From assembly GCA_026018925.1 (NCBI GenBank), contig JAKSZU010000002.1, forward strand, positions 91,539,475-91,603,474: a DNA stretch of 64,000 nucleotides. Direction: 5' to 3'. Made by a program: the position numbers and the translations under genes. This stretch comes from Tupaia tana. Lineage: Eukaryota; Chordata; Mammalia; Scandentia; Tupaiidae. Position 1 is the first letter of the stretch; each line of letters opens with the position of its first letter. This document shows positions 34,926-47,424 of this stretch, piece after piece. Under the pieces are notes generated by a model. That model made no database searches and was not told the DNA's origin. It saw only the letters and a program-made list of their open reading frames with translations.

Positions 34926-35734
34926 GCAGTCCACCAAAGTTTGCAGCTAGACTTGCCTGTGTTGGAAAGTACATAAGTAAATGAGATCTTGAGATGCCAG
35001 AGTACATGTCTCTTCTGAGCAATACCTTGGTGCTTCCAAACAAGCATTCCAGTCCTGGAGAATGGCACCCATCCATAGTAGTAGCACTGACCAAGAGTCA
35101 GTGAGTCCCTTTTGCTATTTGTTCTTTTTTTCTCCGGTGCTAATGGATTGCTGTATCTGAACTTTGGCCCAGACTTCTTGTGTCAAATGGAGTACATATC
35201 GCATGTGGTAGGCTAACCTTCAAGTTGCATCCCTACTAGCAACATTCTCATAGGAAATTTCTTGTGTGCATTTTGAAAGAAAGGAATGTTTATTTATCTA
35301 CCCTCTTCCTAGTTCTTATTTCCAGGTGGATAGTAGAGGTGTAGGCCAAGTTTCTCTTCAGCAATAATTATACTTAAAAAAGCATTTTCATATACCTTTT
35401 CACTTTTGAACTTTATAAAACAAAAATATTTTGAGTCTACTATTCCAATGCAGATTTAAATACCAAGAGAAAGAGAATTTCTTTTAAACCATAGTTTATT
35501 TTATTTCCAGATCCGTAATGTGGATGTGTGTGTGTGTCCATATATGTGTGTCTATGTACATGTGTTTGATATTTATCATATTAGTCTGTGACTATTAGTG
35601 AAGTTTATAGAAGTACAGCACTCTCTGTTATTACTGACACAAACATAGTCAGAACATTTGGTGCTGCTTTAACATCTCAAGGAATGAGAGAGGCGCTATA
35701 TAAAATAATCTTTGTCTAGCAGGAGAAAACAAGA

Positions 35735-35850
35735 TGTCATCAGCTGAGTCTCACATAGAGGTTCCCACCTTACGTGATTAGTTGGAGCATTAAATGAGTG
35801 AATGCATTATAAATCATTTGGCCCAGTGCCTAGTACTTAATAAATGTAAA
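35735..35850 (+). repeat. MIR 3' part
   Basis: gcattaaatgagtgaatgc, ggcccagtgcctagtac and ttaataaatgt follow the MIR 3' half. Confidence 0.65.
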
Positions 35851-36094
35851 ATTTCTTGTAAAATTATTTTTACAATAATGGTTAAAACTTTACAATCATT
35901 TTTGTCAAAGCTTTGCATTTGGCTTTCTTTATACCATTTTTTTCCTTGCATTTTATCTAACTTTTCTGACTTTCTATTGTAAGTTCTTCTTGGTTCTCAA
36001 GTCTCCTCTTCCTGCCCTACCTCTTTTCCATTATACCCTAGGCCAGTGTCAACACCTCCTGAAACTCAGTACAAAATCTCTTGCCTCTCTTGTG

Positions 36095-36480
36095 GAAGAA
36101 AGTGACGTGATCCATCCAACCTGTGTTTTAGGAAGCTAGTAAGTGTGTTATCACTGTGAAGTGTATCTTAGAAGCATTTAACAGTAGAGTAGGCTGTCAG
36201 ATAAGAGGTAATTGTGTTACCATGATTGTCCAGGTAACAGATGCCTGAACAAGGACATTGTGGTGGGAATGGAGAGGTGAATGCGTGCCAGACTTTTGTA
36301 TGGAAGTAATCAGCGGAACCTTGCCATTGATTGTATGTGGAGAGGAAAAGAATTGAAGACGACTCAGGTTTTTCACTTTAGAATCATGCTATTTATAATT
36401 AACAGAGAAATACTTTATTGGAATGGAAGTAGTGAGCTAGTTTTGGACAGGATTACCTTAGGTTGCTAGTAGAGTATTGC
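36095..36480 (+). repeat. Old unnamed repeat, partial copy
   Basis: The order gtgacgtgatccatccaacc, gtgttttaggaagc, ggtaattgtgttaccatg and gtggtgggaatggagagg resembles the middle of the 31-34 kb repeat. Confidence 0.4.
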
Positions 36481-37179
36481 CAGGTTTATTAGTTTACTTG
36501 TTCTAGTCTCACCCTGCCCTTCCCCTCACTCACTCACTTTGAATTCCATTGCCATTAGTCTAACAACTTTCCTTTAGGAAAAGTTTCTTTTTTAGTCATA
36601 ATCAACAGGAGAACTTGAGATGTGTGGAGAGCAATTCCTTATTTCATACCCACATTCTAATTGTCTTCCTCTTCTGGTCTCTTCCTCTCAATGAAAAAGA
36701 TTACTTAGAGTAGTACTTGCCACCTTCATTACTCCCATCCCACCCCCTATGTACAGGGTATTGGTAGATTCTTGTACTTCTGTTTGTGTGAAATAAATTA
36801 GGCAACACGGCAGAGCTCTTTGAAGAAGTACAAGGCTTTATGAAGTGTTTGTCAGTGAATTACTAAACAACGAATACAGTAATGCCTTGTTCATGTCGTA
36901 TCAGTACGTAATACTCTACCTAAGTGAGACTTGAAAATCTGTTTCTTTATAGATTTTATGTAGATTTTAATATATACGTAGGTAAATACATGTAGCTCCA
37001 AATCTCTTTCTTTAAAATGTTTTATATGCTTTGCTACCTTCTAAAACAGGGACACTTCACCCTCCTCCCCACTCTGCATACTAAACCTTTTCCAAAAAGC
37101 TTTCTGTTTCAGTGCTTCAGAATGAGCCCGGAACCCAGGTTCTGGTCTAAGACTTGGCACTGAGTTGCTTTGTGAGAAC

Positions 37180-37250
37180 TGAACTCATGGACTCTAGAAC
37201 AGTGCCTGGCGTGTAATAGGTGCTTAGCAGATATTTTTGGAATGAATCAC
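37180..37250 (+). repeat. L2 3' end
   Basis: agaacagtgcctggcgtg, aataggtgcttagcag and ggaatgaatcac follow the L2 3' terminus. Confidence 0.6.
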
Positions 37251-37544
37251 TGTTTTATGTCTACTTTTACACTCCTTCCCTGATTTATTACTTGGAATTC
37301 ATGACCACCTAGTGAATAAGCTTCTGGATTTTTAATACAGTTAGGAGTATTTAGTTTCTGATTGAGGTAAACTATAAGCTTAATTTGTAATGTCTGTTTT
37401 GGCTGCTTGGCAGAATATTTGGCTTTTTCTTAAACATTTGCTCGTATTTGAAGTCACCAAACAAATGATCTTTTAATACTTGATTTATTGAGAGCACTTT
37501 ACTTAATGTGTGTATTTTATGGGCTGACATTATAGGCAGTATTC

Positions 37545-37620
37545 TCTTTGGTTGTCGGGAAAGTCATGATGTATTTTTCTATGCAAAAGTGTGTCGTGAC
37601 TTTCCTGACGACTCAACATA
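37545..37620. mobile_element. mariner-type hairpin MITE, copy 2
   Basis: The arms ggttgtcgggaaagtcatga and, on the other strand, gagtcgtcaggaaagtcacg enclose gtatttttctatgcaaaagtg. The left TA is mutated and the right end is near ata. Same family as 5771, 45163, 52223 and 63831. Confidence 0.85.
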
Positions 37621-38547
37621 TATTTAAGCACATGGTCCATATTTCCAGGGATCTTCTATCCTAGATGAAGAAACACAGAAGTGGAATAGTAAGAAATAAT
37701 TAAATATTGAATCATAAAGCATGATCCACAGTTACATTAATAATTTTAGGAACAGAGACCCATGTGGAGTGAAGTAGGAGAAAAGTGATTCAATGAGGAG
37801 GAAAAACTAGAATTGGTTTTAACAGGATGGTTTAAGATTTTGATAAGCATCAAGTAGAGAAATGACAGTTTTAGCAAGGGCTATTGCTCTGTAAGGAGAC
37901 TGGCACTGAACTTGTTCAGACCAGCCTGGCCAGATTCCTAAGGGCAGGAACAGATGGGAAGTATGAAAATGGGTAGATTTAGTACAAGGGTTGTTACCTA
38001 GGCTCCATGATCCTGAAGGAATCTGAGGAGAGAATTTAGAGGGTTCATGCATTTGAATGAGAAAATAAAATACATCTTTTATCATTTTATTAACTTCTGA
38101 GATTTAGTATTTCCTTCTATTATTGTTCCAAGCAGCAGATCACAGTATTATTAGGAGTACCTGTGTCTTTATTACTAAAGGAAAAAAAAAAATCAGATAT
38201 TTTCATGTGACTATTGTAGATAACTAGGTATAATTTATGCATATTACTACTTCAGACTCACGGTTATTAATAGACCCCTGCTAATTGTGCTGTACACAGG
38301 GGTCAAAAAGATCATGGAAAATGCATATTATGAAAAAACTGAGATGGATTTCGAAGTTTTGGGCAGCAGAATAAGCTTATACTCTCTTTGTTTTTCTGCA
38401 CATTTTTTCATGTCTCCTCATATTAAGTCCCTTCGTATTAACCTTATTATCACAGGAAGGTTTTTAAAAACACTTGATAACTGTATCAGAATCGTTTTTC
38501 TTGGTAACCATGTATGGTTTATTTTATTAATTTGAAACCATATTTTT

Positions 38548-38796
38548 TTTTGGGGGGGGGGAGAGGTTTTTGCTATAGGGCGCGTACGCTTGCCAGACAG
38601 AGAGACAGAAAGTGAGAAATCACCCCCCAGGGGGGATGGCCACGCCGTAGTCCCTTCTCCTCCATTCTCCTCTCGGGATCTTGGGCACGCACGCGCACGC
38701 GCCCGGCGTGAGTTTAAGCCACCGGGTCCAGGACTCGAACCGCGGTCGACTACACGGGAGTCCAGCGACATAGCCATTATGCTAACTGCTGGTCCC
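38548..38796 (-). repeat. SINE type A, near-consensus, with TSD
   Basis: Antisense copy with very high CpG (cgcacgcgcacgcgcccggcg). Target duplication gaaaccatattttt at 38534-38547 and 38797-38810 (one mismatch). Ten G separate the T-run from the element end. Confidence 0.94.
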
Positions 38797-39088
38797 GAAA
38801 CCGTATTTTTAAAAATAACTTTATTTCGGTAAAATTGGCTTCTTGGCAATGCCAGGTACTGTATTTTATGCATTTGAAATGATTTGGAGAGAGAATCTGT
38901 AGCTTTCTCCAGACTATCAGAGGGGCCCCTGACCCTGATCTGGTTGGAAACAAACTGAAGGAGGCATTGAAACCACACTGAGAGGTTATTAGTCAAAGTG
39001 ATAAACCAGAGCGGGGCCTAGGGAATTTTTGTTCATTTGTTTGATTCAGTTACAGAATAAATACAAATTAATTTAGGATATTTTTTAA

Positions 39089-39289
39089 AAGAATTATTTC
39101 CTTTATTTATCATTGTTGTTTTTGTTTTGTTTTGTTTTGGTTTCGATTTTGTTTTTTGTTTTTTGACCAGAGCAAGACAGAGAAAGAGAGTGCGTGCATG
39201 AAAAAGCAAGTCGCCAGGTCTGAGACTTCAACTGTGGTCAGCCATGTGGGAGTCCAGCACCTTTAACCACCGTGCCACCTGCTGGCCCC
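39089..39289 (-). repeat. SINE type B
   Basis: Antisense: long (TTTTG)-rich tail, gaccagagcaagacagag, gtcgccaggtctgagac, accgtgccacctgctggcccc. Flanks taatttaggatatttttt and taatttaggaaactttt suggest a target duplication. Confidence 0.85.
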
Positions 39290-39713
39290 TAATTTAGGAA
39301 ACTTTTAAGTTTCAAGGGACAAATGCTTCTTAGCTTGCAACTGTAGATAAACTGTTTAAAATGGTAACAAAAACTCATTTGTAATTCTATAATTATAGCC
39401 CTTCCTGTGTTAATTATGTATCTGGTTCAGTTTATTACTTTCTTGTGCAACAAAAATATTTAAAGTGGTTGTATAGAAACATTTCTTAATCTGTTGTGTT
39501 ATACTTAATTGGTCAGGTGGGAAGAACTTGATGGTAGGAAGATAAGATACAGGTCTGGTCATTTAGATGTTGGATGATAAGGATAGTGTCAGCATTATGG
39601 ATAGAGTACAATTCCAAGAGATATTTGGGGGAAAAAAATATTATAGAACTCGGTTGGTCTGTTGTATGGGGCTGAAATGGATGGAGTTGTATAAGGGTAA
39701 GAATCAGAAAAGA

Positions 39714-39970
39714 GGGACCGGCAGTTGGCTTACGTAATGGCTATGTCGCTGGATTCCCATTTAGTCGCCCGCTGTTCCAGTCCCGGATCCAGTGGCTTAA
39801 ACTCAGCGGGGCATGTGTGTGCGCGAGCCCAAGATCCCGAGAGGAGAATGGAGGAGAAGGGATTGCGGTGTGGCCATCCCCCCTGGGGGGTGATTTCTCG
39901 CTTTCTGTCTCTCTGTCTCTCTCTGTCTTTCTGGTGAGCACACACGCCCTATAGCAAAAACCTCTCCGCG
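39714..39970 (+). repeat. SINE type A
   Basis: Sense copy gggaccggcagttggcttacg with a 4-base insertion in the head, a full body and agcaaaaacctctccgcgg at the end. The A tail is replaced by gggaagaaaaa. Confidence 0.9.
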
Positions 39971-40462
39971 GGAAGAAAAATCAGGAAGGAAGTTAAGAAG
40001 AGAATCTTAAGTTATGATTCTTGGGATAATGTAATGCAAGTTGACAGTGAACTTTGTGACTCTACTCAGTATAACAAAACCTGGAAAAATACACTAAAAG
40101 GAATTGATGGAGTGAGGTATTTGTCCTCTAAGAGGATTCTTTTCTGTATGGTCAAATCATTACTACATATGTATCACAGTACAAATACACTTAGAAGTTC
40201 TAATTGTGTAGCAGCAGCAATAGGTGACGTGTGCCAGGCCTTGCTCTCAGTGCTGTTGCAGTCCGTGGTATCTGTTTCTGCCTTGCACACCAGGTCAGGA
40301 CAGCCACTCAGGAGAGAATCAACATAGGGAGTAGCATGATTTTGTTTAAAAAAAAAAAAAAAACTGGAATATATGTAATAATGCATGAGTACATAGGACT
40401 GAGAGGATTTTTAACTTTATTGACAATCTATAGGTTTTTTGTTTTTTGGGTTTTTTTTAAGT

Positions 40463-40560
40463 CCACTTTGGGACTGGACCCACAGCTAGTGGTTAAGAAA
40501 GAAAGGTCCCACGTGGCTGACTGCAGTTCCAATCTTGGCCCTAATCCATAAGAGGGGCCT
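40463..40560 (+). repeat. SINE head fragment
   Basis: gggactggacccacagctagtgg, cccacgtggctgactgcag and ttccaatcttggccc resemble a truncated tRNA-SINE head. No body follows. Confidence 0.45.
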
Positions 40561-40639
40561 AGTGAATTTTGTTCATTGGTTTTGTTTCAATTATGTAATA
40601 AATACAAGTTAATCTAGAAATTTTTAAAGTTTCAGTAAG

Positions 40640-40931
40640 TTATTTTGTTTTATTTAAGAGTTTTGTTTTTTGGTTTTGGTTTGTTTGTTTGTTTGCCGTA
40701 GAGCACATGCGTTCACAGGAGAGAGACAGAAGAGAAACAGAGAGAAGGTGAGAAATCACACCTGAGCAGGGATAGACATGCTGCAGTCCCTTCTTCATTC
40801 TACTCTTAGGATTTTAGGCACACGTGCACAAGTGCCTGGTGTGTTTTTCAAGCTTCAGAGTCTGAGACTCTTAACTATACAGTCAGCCATGGGGAATCCA
40901 GCGCCTTAACTATCATGCCACCTGCTGGCCC
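40640..40931 (-). repeat. SINE, diverged long type
   Basis: Antisense: tttgtttgccgtagagcac, gggatagacatgctgcag, ggattttaggcacacgtgc, tcatgccacctgctggccc. aagtttcagtaag and aagtttcaatgag on the two sides suggest a target duplication. Confidence 0.85.
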
Positions 40932-40950
40932 AAGTTTCAATGAGTTTAAA

Positions 40951-41010
40951 CAGAATAGGAGCAAACTGGGGCGTGGTGGCGCCCGCCCTATGGCAGAATA
41001 GGAGCAAACT
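40951..41010 (+). repeat. 26-bp insert between 17-bp direct repeats, 7SL-head-like
   Basis: cagaataggagcaaact occurs at 40951-40967 and 40994-41010 without mismatch. Between them lies a 26-base GC-rich insert (40968-40993) containing gggcgtggtggcgcccgcc, which resembles the first bases of 7SL RNA and 7SL-derived SINEs. The layout is that of a retroposed fragment with its target duplication. Confidence 0.8.
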
Positions 41011-41640
41011 GCTTCTTAAAGCTCACAAGTGTAAGTAACTCTAGATTAAGGGTGGAATAGAATTCTAAGAGATACAGGTTGGAGAAATACAGAAGAGATT
41101 GCAGTATGACCATGCCCTTTGGCAATTAAAAATATAAAATATACTTTGATAAATGTACTTGTGCCAATATTGTCATATAATAAAATCTCTTAAAAATAGG
41201 AATTTTTTTAAACAAGTGAAACAAAGCTCAATAATGCTTTTAGTTACTTTTATATTAACTATATAAAATAACGTTTTTATGATTCGTAAATAACATGTAG
41301 ATTTTGTCTTTATTCAGCTTTTATTCAAATTCTGCTGATTTATATGATTGAACTTTATGTTTTTCTCCTATTAAATAGGGGTGTTAGACTAAATAATCTA
41401 TAAGGCTCCTTTCAACATCAAATTCTATGGTTCTGAATGTTTAAGTTACATTAAGTAAAACAGAAAGCTTAAATGACAATTTAAGGGGGTTCTCCTTAGA
41501 TTAAGCTGTGAGTGTAGATGACACACAAGAGGAACAAGTTAGAGAATGAATGTCATCACTCTGTACCTACATCCTTTTGGCAAACATTAAAAAGAGACAT
41601 AGAACTAAGGATCCTAGGAAACTAGAGGAGTGTACTGTGC
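41011..41640 (+). other. Unique-looking intron sequence
   Basis: No repeat or exon was recognised, apart from a short phrase at 41090-41130 (acagaagagattgcag, tgaccatgccctttgg) that may be a SINE body remnant. Confidence 0.35.
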
Positions 41641-41653
41641 TGATTAGAAAAGT

Positions 41654-41923
41654 TTTCTTTTTTATTATTTAATATTTTCCAGAGAGTGCATGTGCTTGTT
41701 AGGAAAAGACAGAGACAGAGAGAGGGAAAGTGAGAAAGCACCCTTTTTCCCATAGTTAATGGTCATGCTCTTCTCCATTTCTCCCTCCTCTGGGGATTTT
41801 GGGCACACTCACACATGCCCAGTGTGTTTATTCAAACCGCTAGGTTCAGGACTTGACCTGCCCAGTTGGCCATTTGGCCGTGTAGAATACAGCTGTCTTA
41901 ACTACCATACCACTGGCTGGCCC
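41654..41923 (-). repeat. SINE, diverged long type
   Basis: Antisense: ccagagagtgcatgtgcttg, gatttttgggcacactcac-like text, and taccataccactggctggccc. The 5' tail side is AT-rich. Confidence 0.8.
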
Positions 41924-42341
41924 AGAAAAGGAGTTTTAAAGTTGGAAATGATCAGTAACATCAAGTTAAGACAATAAAGAAGAAGGAACCCTGGACCTGG
42001 CATTAGAAAGCCACAAATACATTTCTGGCCTTAACTATGCTACTTATTAGAGTTTTGATAGTAAAATATATTGATAGTTGTCATAGTTACAGTTACTGAG
42101 GAAAGAAGCAAATTTATTATTGTTTGTGGATGACACTGTATACCTGAAAAAGCCAAGAGAATCAACTAAAATGTTACTGTTAGTAGTGAGATTGCAGTAT
42201 GATTGCTAGTTATAAAATAAAAATACAAAAATAGTGGTTTATCTAAGGTGGGTTTGTTTTTTACTATATGGCCTTTAACTGAAGGCCTATCCATATGAGT
42301 TAGTGAATGAGTATCCTCATACCTAAATACTTTTGGGTTTG

Positions 42342-42373
<32 letters not shown>

Positions 42374-42432
42374 TTTTTTTTCCTGAAGAAAGAATATACT
42401 AATCTTACATCTCTCAATAAAGTTTCAGTCCA

Positions 42433-42693
42433 GGGAACCAGCAGTTAGCGTAATGGCTATGTCGTTGGACTCCCATGTAGTCGACCGCTGTTCGCATCCC
42501 GGACCCAGTGGCTTAAAACTCAAACTGGGCGCATGTGCGTGCGTGCCCAAGATCCCAAGAGGAGAATGGAGGAGAAGGGATTGCGGCGTGACCATCCCCC
42601 CTGGGGGGTGATTTCTCGCTTTCTGTCTCTCTGTCTCTGTCTGTCTGGTGAGCGCACGCGCCCTATAGCGAAAACCTCTCCCAAAAAAATAAG
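42433..42693 (+). repeat. SINE type A, with 14-bp TSD
   Basis: Sense copy gggaaccagcagttagcg to gcgaaaacctctcccaaa. Perfect duplication aaagtttcagtcca at 42419-42432 and 42694-42707. CpG-rich and young. Confidence 0.94.
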
Positions 42694-42707
42694 AAAGTTT
42701 CAGTCCA

Positions 42708-45162
42708 TTGTGAGTAAGACACTTCCATACTAACTTTTTAAAACTGTTTGGAAATAAAGTTGTGGTAATGAATACATTCAGAGTGACTATAAGGAAATTA
42801 TTTTTAAAAATTCCTTGTGGCTTGTGATACTTGCTGTATTACTTGGTAATGTTAGAGAAGGCGTAATCTGATCTCTGAACCATATTTGGTAAATAATAAT
42901 TTCATGTGGAACCCACTGTTCTATCAGTAAGAAGAAAATTATTGCCCGTATGTAAGGCTTTTTTCCTTGCCCTTGAATCACTTCCTGACATAAAGACCAA
43001 GTTATATCATGTATTGATTAATTTATGTTCTTTTAAAAGCCCTACATTTCAGACATACAATCTTTTAACAAGAGGTGTGTCAAAGCTATTTCCTGCTTTA
43101 CTTCGAGGGTGAAGAATTACATGTCTTCTCGTTTGCTACTAATTCTCTTTATATCAGAGAATTAAATATAATTAAATATAAATTACTATATTCTTATTTA
43201 TCTTTAGCTCTCAGAATTGAGGTTTCTCACATGTTTGCTTTGTGACTATCCTAAAGGCAATGTCGATGCATTGGTTATATCTCTTAGAATAAGATATATT
43301 TGAATTATTTAAACCTAAAGTTTGTTTATATATTGTTTCTTTAGCATTTATGAAAACGAAAACTTAAATATACCCCCGTGTTTAGAACAACCACAACAAC
43401 AGAAAATGAATTCTTTTCCTTAGCAAGGCAGAAAAAGCTATCAAGTACTTAATATTTGCCAGCTGCTAGGTGCTCTTTATATTCTTCAGTTAGTTCTCAT
43501 GGCAGCCCAGTGACGGGGCTGCGGTATTCCATTTAATAGAAGGAAAATTTCTGTAGAGAGTTTTAATTCAGGACCATATTGAAATCAGATTTGAAGTCCC
43601 TTTCAGAATTCTTTTCACTATAATGTATCTTCACCAAAGATGGAAAATTTTCGTTTTTCACAAAAATTATTTTTGCTTTATTTTGTTTTATTGTACTGCT
43701 AGTTACTAGAAATGCTTGGAGTTCAGTTCGCCGAATCCTTTGTCTTCACTCTTGTTTTTTGGTGGTTGTTTTGTCTTTTTGTCCTGTTTACAATTCTTAC
43801 AGTATCTGCTGTCATTTGGCAGCAGGAGAAATCAGCTCTTTTTGACTACTGTGGGATTAGTGTTCTAGAGAAACTCCCAAGGGTGTAAGGACATCACTTC
43901 CGGGCCCTAGTAAACTAATTTTTACCAAATTTACCATTTTAAATATTTGGCCATTTTTATAACCTTTGTAGTTGAAAATTTGTTTTGGGTTTTTGTTTTT
44001 ATATGGGCCTAACAATTTTTTTTTTTTTAATCATTGAATCTATTTTGGTAATGGAAAAAAGAATTTCCAGTGTGGTTAAGAACCACATCTTATGAGCTGT
44101 TCTTTGCCTCCCTCTTCAAAAATTTACAGAATAGTTTTAAAAATTGGGACTTGAAATTCTTTTCTTTGCTTGAATATATCTAAGATATTTCTTAAGAAAC
44201 CCCTTACTCTTAGGAAATTAGGGGAACAGTTAGGAGATGATTAGAAATATGATAGTGAAAGGGAAGAGCAAAATGACCTGATAATGAGGACTTTACAGTT
44301 CCAGTTTTACCAAGGAAAATGGATTTTGGGTTTTTTTCTTTCTGTTATAGTTACTCTGTGGTCCCCTCTTGGATAGTCTGTTGCTAAAAGCCATTAGAGA
44401 TTTTACAAAAGCTACTGTTTCAGTTTCTAGAATTGGGAGTCTGGAATAGAGTTGGGTAGATTAAGAAAATGACTTAAGTAAGTAGCATCTTAAGGTGATT
44501 TATAACTTTAGAGACCCCTTTTCCACTACAGAATATTTTATGTGAGAGACTTCGGGGACTACCTCATTGCTAATAGATCTCATAATGTTATTTAGTCACA
44601 TTTCTTGTTTTGCCTACCTCTAGTTTACTCTAGTTTCTCTTCTGCTTTCAAGGCTCCAGACCCAGTTCCTGGACCTGCCCTGGAAAAGAAGTATCCAGTA
44701 GAGATGATCTCACTGCAGTTACTTAATTAAAAATTTGTAAGCTGCAAATATGGCAATGGGCCAACCAAGAACAGCTACAATTTGAATTTTTCTATTTCCA
44801 GGTATGCTAAAGTCCATGGCACAAGTCAAGCTTAGCCTGTGTAACTGCCTTACTCTAAAACCGATTATAACCCAAACTTCACTTTCAAAACTCATAGTCA
44901 TCCTGCTTTACAAAATACAGTAACACCCCTAATATCTAGGTAATGTGTGGCTAGTATTGACTTTAACATAATTAACTTGTTTGCTAGTAGTAGCAAACTA
45001 ATGCAAAAAAAATAAAAAACAGTTTAAGAACAATAAGTCTCAAATGTTCTTGAGTTAAGCCCTGTAAGTGTGCTCCAATATTCCAGTCTTCATTGAAAAG
45101 TAAACCATTAACAAAAAACAAACTTTCTTCCTTTCATATGTAGTACAAGTAGTATAGAGAAT
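42708..45162 (+). other. SINE-free intron stretch
   Basis: About 2.4 kb without SINE or L1. A decayed antisense MIR is likely at about 43440-43620 (gctaggtgctctttatattc, ggcagcccagtgacgggg). The remainder is unique and AT-rich. No exon with a convincing acceptor and donor was found. Confidence 0.45.
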
Positions 45163-45246
45163 TATTGAGTCATCGGAAAAGTCATGACTTTTTTTTAATG
45201 TTTTTCTATGCAAAAGTGCATCATGACTTTTCCAGACGACTCAGTA
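45163..45246. mobile_element. mariner-type hairpin MITE, copy 3
   Basis: TA-bounded. Arms ttgagtcatcggaaaagtca and its inverted partner (ctgagtcgtctggaaaagtc in reverse complement) flank a centre with ttttctatgcaaaag. Confidence 0.88.
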
Positions 45247-45606
45247 GAGTCGTTCTCCAGTTCTCCTTCCTGAGAGAGTTGAGGAACTGTTCTGCACTAC
45301 TAATGCCGTCACAGAAAGCATTAAAATGTACTTTAGTCATTGGAAATCATAAGTAATATTTCTGGATAGAATCAGATATCTAATACTTTTATCTGAAGAC
45401 TTTGATTTTTAAATGTACATGTGTAACTAATATTTGCTCGTTTTTAACTGTATTGCTCAAAAGATAGCAAGTAAGAAAGTCCTAAATAGTTGGAATTGCC
45501 ATGTAATGTCACAACAAAACTAAAAATTGAGGTTTTTCTAATGCCTTAGTGTGTCGTTGTTTTTGTTTTTAAGTTTATTTTCATGAGAAAAACGTACAGA
45601 TACCCT

Positions 45607-45864
45607 GGAACCAGCAGTTAGTGTAGTGGCTATGTCTCTGGACTCTGTAGTCGACCACAGTTCGCGTCCCGGACCTGGTTGCTTAAAACTCACACCAGGC
45701 GCGTGTGCATGCCTGCCCAAGATCCCGAGAGGAGAATGGAGGAGAAGGGATTGCGGTGTGCCCCCCCACCCCCGGGGGGTGATTTCTCGCTTTCTGTCTC
45801 TCTGTTTCTCTCTATCTGGTGAGCGCACACGCCCTATGGCAAAAACTTCTCCAAAAAAAAAAAA
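45607..45864 (+). repeat. SINE type A
   Basis: Sense copy ggaaccagcagttagtgtagtgg with a 6-base deletion in the head, then a full body and tggcaaaaacttctcc. Imperfect duplicated flanks: acgtacagataccct and acgatacggataccct. Confidence 0.9.
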
Positions 45865-45884
45865 AAAAACGATACGGATACCCT

Positions 45885-46062
45885 TGACTGAGTCTTGTCC
45901 TGCCATGATCCTCCTCATCACCCCCCAGCTTCCCACCAGCCAGGTGCATGGGCATACCTAGTGTCTTCAGGTCCAGTTGGAATCCAAACCTGGGCCTCTC
46001 ATGTAGCATCAGTGTCGCACGGCAGTGCCCAACAGCCTGCACCACCGTGGCTGGGCTGCCAG
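45885..46062 (-). repeat. Type C-like SINE, weak
   Basis: Antisense-looking text gccaggtgcatgggcatacc, tggaatccaaacctgggcc and cgcacggcagtgcccaac has the order of type C, but similarity is low. Confidence 0.3.
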
Positions 46063-46317
46063 TGCCTTAGATTTGAAGTGAGAAAAAACTATTCAGGAAT
46101 GGCTGGAGGGGTGAGGTGAGTTAGCTTTGAAGGACCTTTTTTTCCTCGTACCAATTTGTATAGATTTAAAAACGGAATTTATAAAATGTGACTATTCAGT
46201 GGGAACATATCTTTTGATATTAAAGTTCAATTAATCCAGGCTAGAGATTACACAAAATAGAACAGGTTAATTTTATATTCCCAATTGTGGATTTGTATGT
46301 GTGTGAAAGAGAGAGAT

Positions 46318-46530
46318 ACATTTTTGCTATAGGGCATATGTGCTCACCAGAGAGACAGAAAATGAGAAGTCACTCCCTGGAGGATGGCCATGCTGCAATC
46401 TCTTCTCCTTTCTCCTCTCGGGATCTGTGTGCCCGGCATGAATTTTAAGCCACCAAGTCTGGGTCTCCAATCATAGTGGACCATGTGGGAATCCAGCACC
46501 ATTAACCACTATGCCACTTGCTGGCCCTCC
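46318..46530 (-). repeat. SINE, diverged long type
   Basis: Antisense: tttttgctatagggcatatg, ggaggatggccatgctgc, ctcgggatctgtgtgcccggc, actatgccacttgctggccct. An internal deletion removes the cacgcacg segment. Confidence 0.85.
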
Positions 46531-47007
46531 CACTTGTGGATTTAAAAGATGACTGTTATGAGCATGTGCCTTACTCCTCCTCCAGTGTTGATACATAGTG
46601 AGTTTAATATCAGGCACTCTGGTCAGTCATTCGGTCGCTGATTACGTCCGCATTATTTGTTTGGTATTAGAAGATTAATGTCTCATTGAGTGTTGGATTA
46701 GGACTGAAAGGGAGCCGCTAGCAGTTATAGGATTATTACCTGTTCAGTAAATCAAAGGGGAAATTAAAGAAGGAATTACATGTGAATATCAAGTCTTACT
46801 AGTTATTTTCAGTGGTGGTGTTAGTAATGGTGACTTTTTTTCATATACTGAATGTAAGTTGTATGTTAAAGATATTGTATTAGGCCCAGTAGGGATGTAG
46901 AAATGAATATAACTTGTCTTCAGTAAAGTTACAGACTAATAATACAAAAGGGAAGTATCATAATAGAAATGAACAGTATACTTGAGAGTTCCAAAGAGAA
47001 TCCGTTT

Positions 47008-47151
47008 TACTTTTTTTTTGATTTGTGATAAGTCTAGTGTGCTCACTGAAAAAAGACAGAGAAAGTGAAAAAGCACTCCCAGGGGGATGGCCACGTAACA
47101 TCCCCTCTCCTCCATTCTCCTCTTGGTATCTTGGGTATGTGTGTGCGTGCT

Positions 47152-47185
<34 letters not shown>

Positions 47186-47190
47186 GCATG
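47008..47190 (-). repeat. SINE, diverged long type, head lost, with Z-type tract
   Basis: Antisense 3' half (ctagtgtgctcactgaaaaaag, gggggatggccacg, cctcttggtatcttggg) ending in an expanded GT/GC/AC tract at 47137-47184. The tRNA-like head is missing. Confidence 0.8.
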
Positions 47191-47424
47191 TTGAGAGAGT
47201 AAGCTTTTGTGAGGAAGATCATAATTCTACTGAGGCTTGGAAGATAGATATACTCTTGCCACTCTCCTTAAAGAATTCTTCATTGCAGAAATAAAGGGTA
47301 CTGTATACAATATATTCTAGAAATGATGAGTAGTCCACTGTGCTCAGAGACTAGTGGGGTCCAGAGGGATGAGATGGGAGATGGAGCCATGTCAGACATG
47401 TTTTCAAATGTCAAGTTAATGTGT

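Larger units (their letters stand above)
34116..37540 (+). other. SINE-poor intron stretch with old repeats
   Basis: No tRNA SINE occurs in 3.4 kb. Old elements visible are L2 3' ends at about 34780-34925 and 37180-37250, a MIR at about 35735-35850, and another piece of the old unnamed repeat at about 36095-36480. No exon with convincing signals was seen. Confidence 0.5.
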
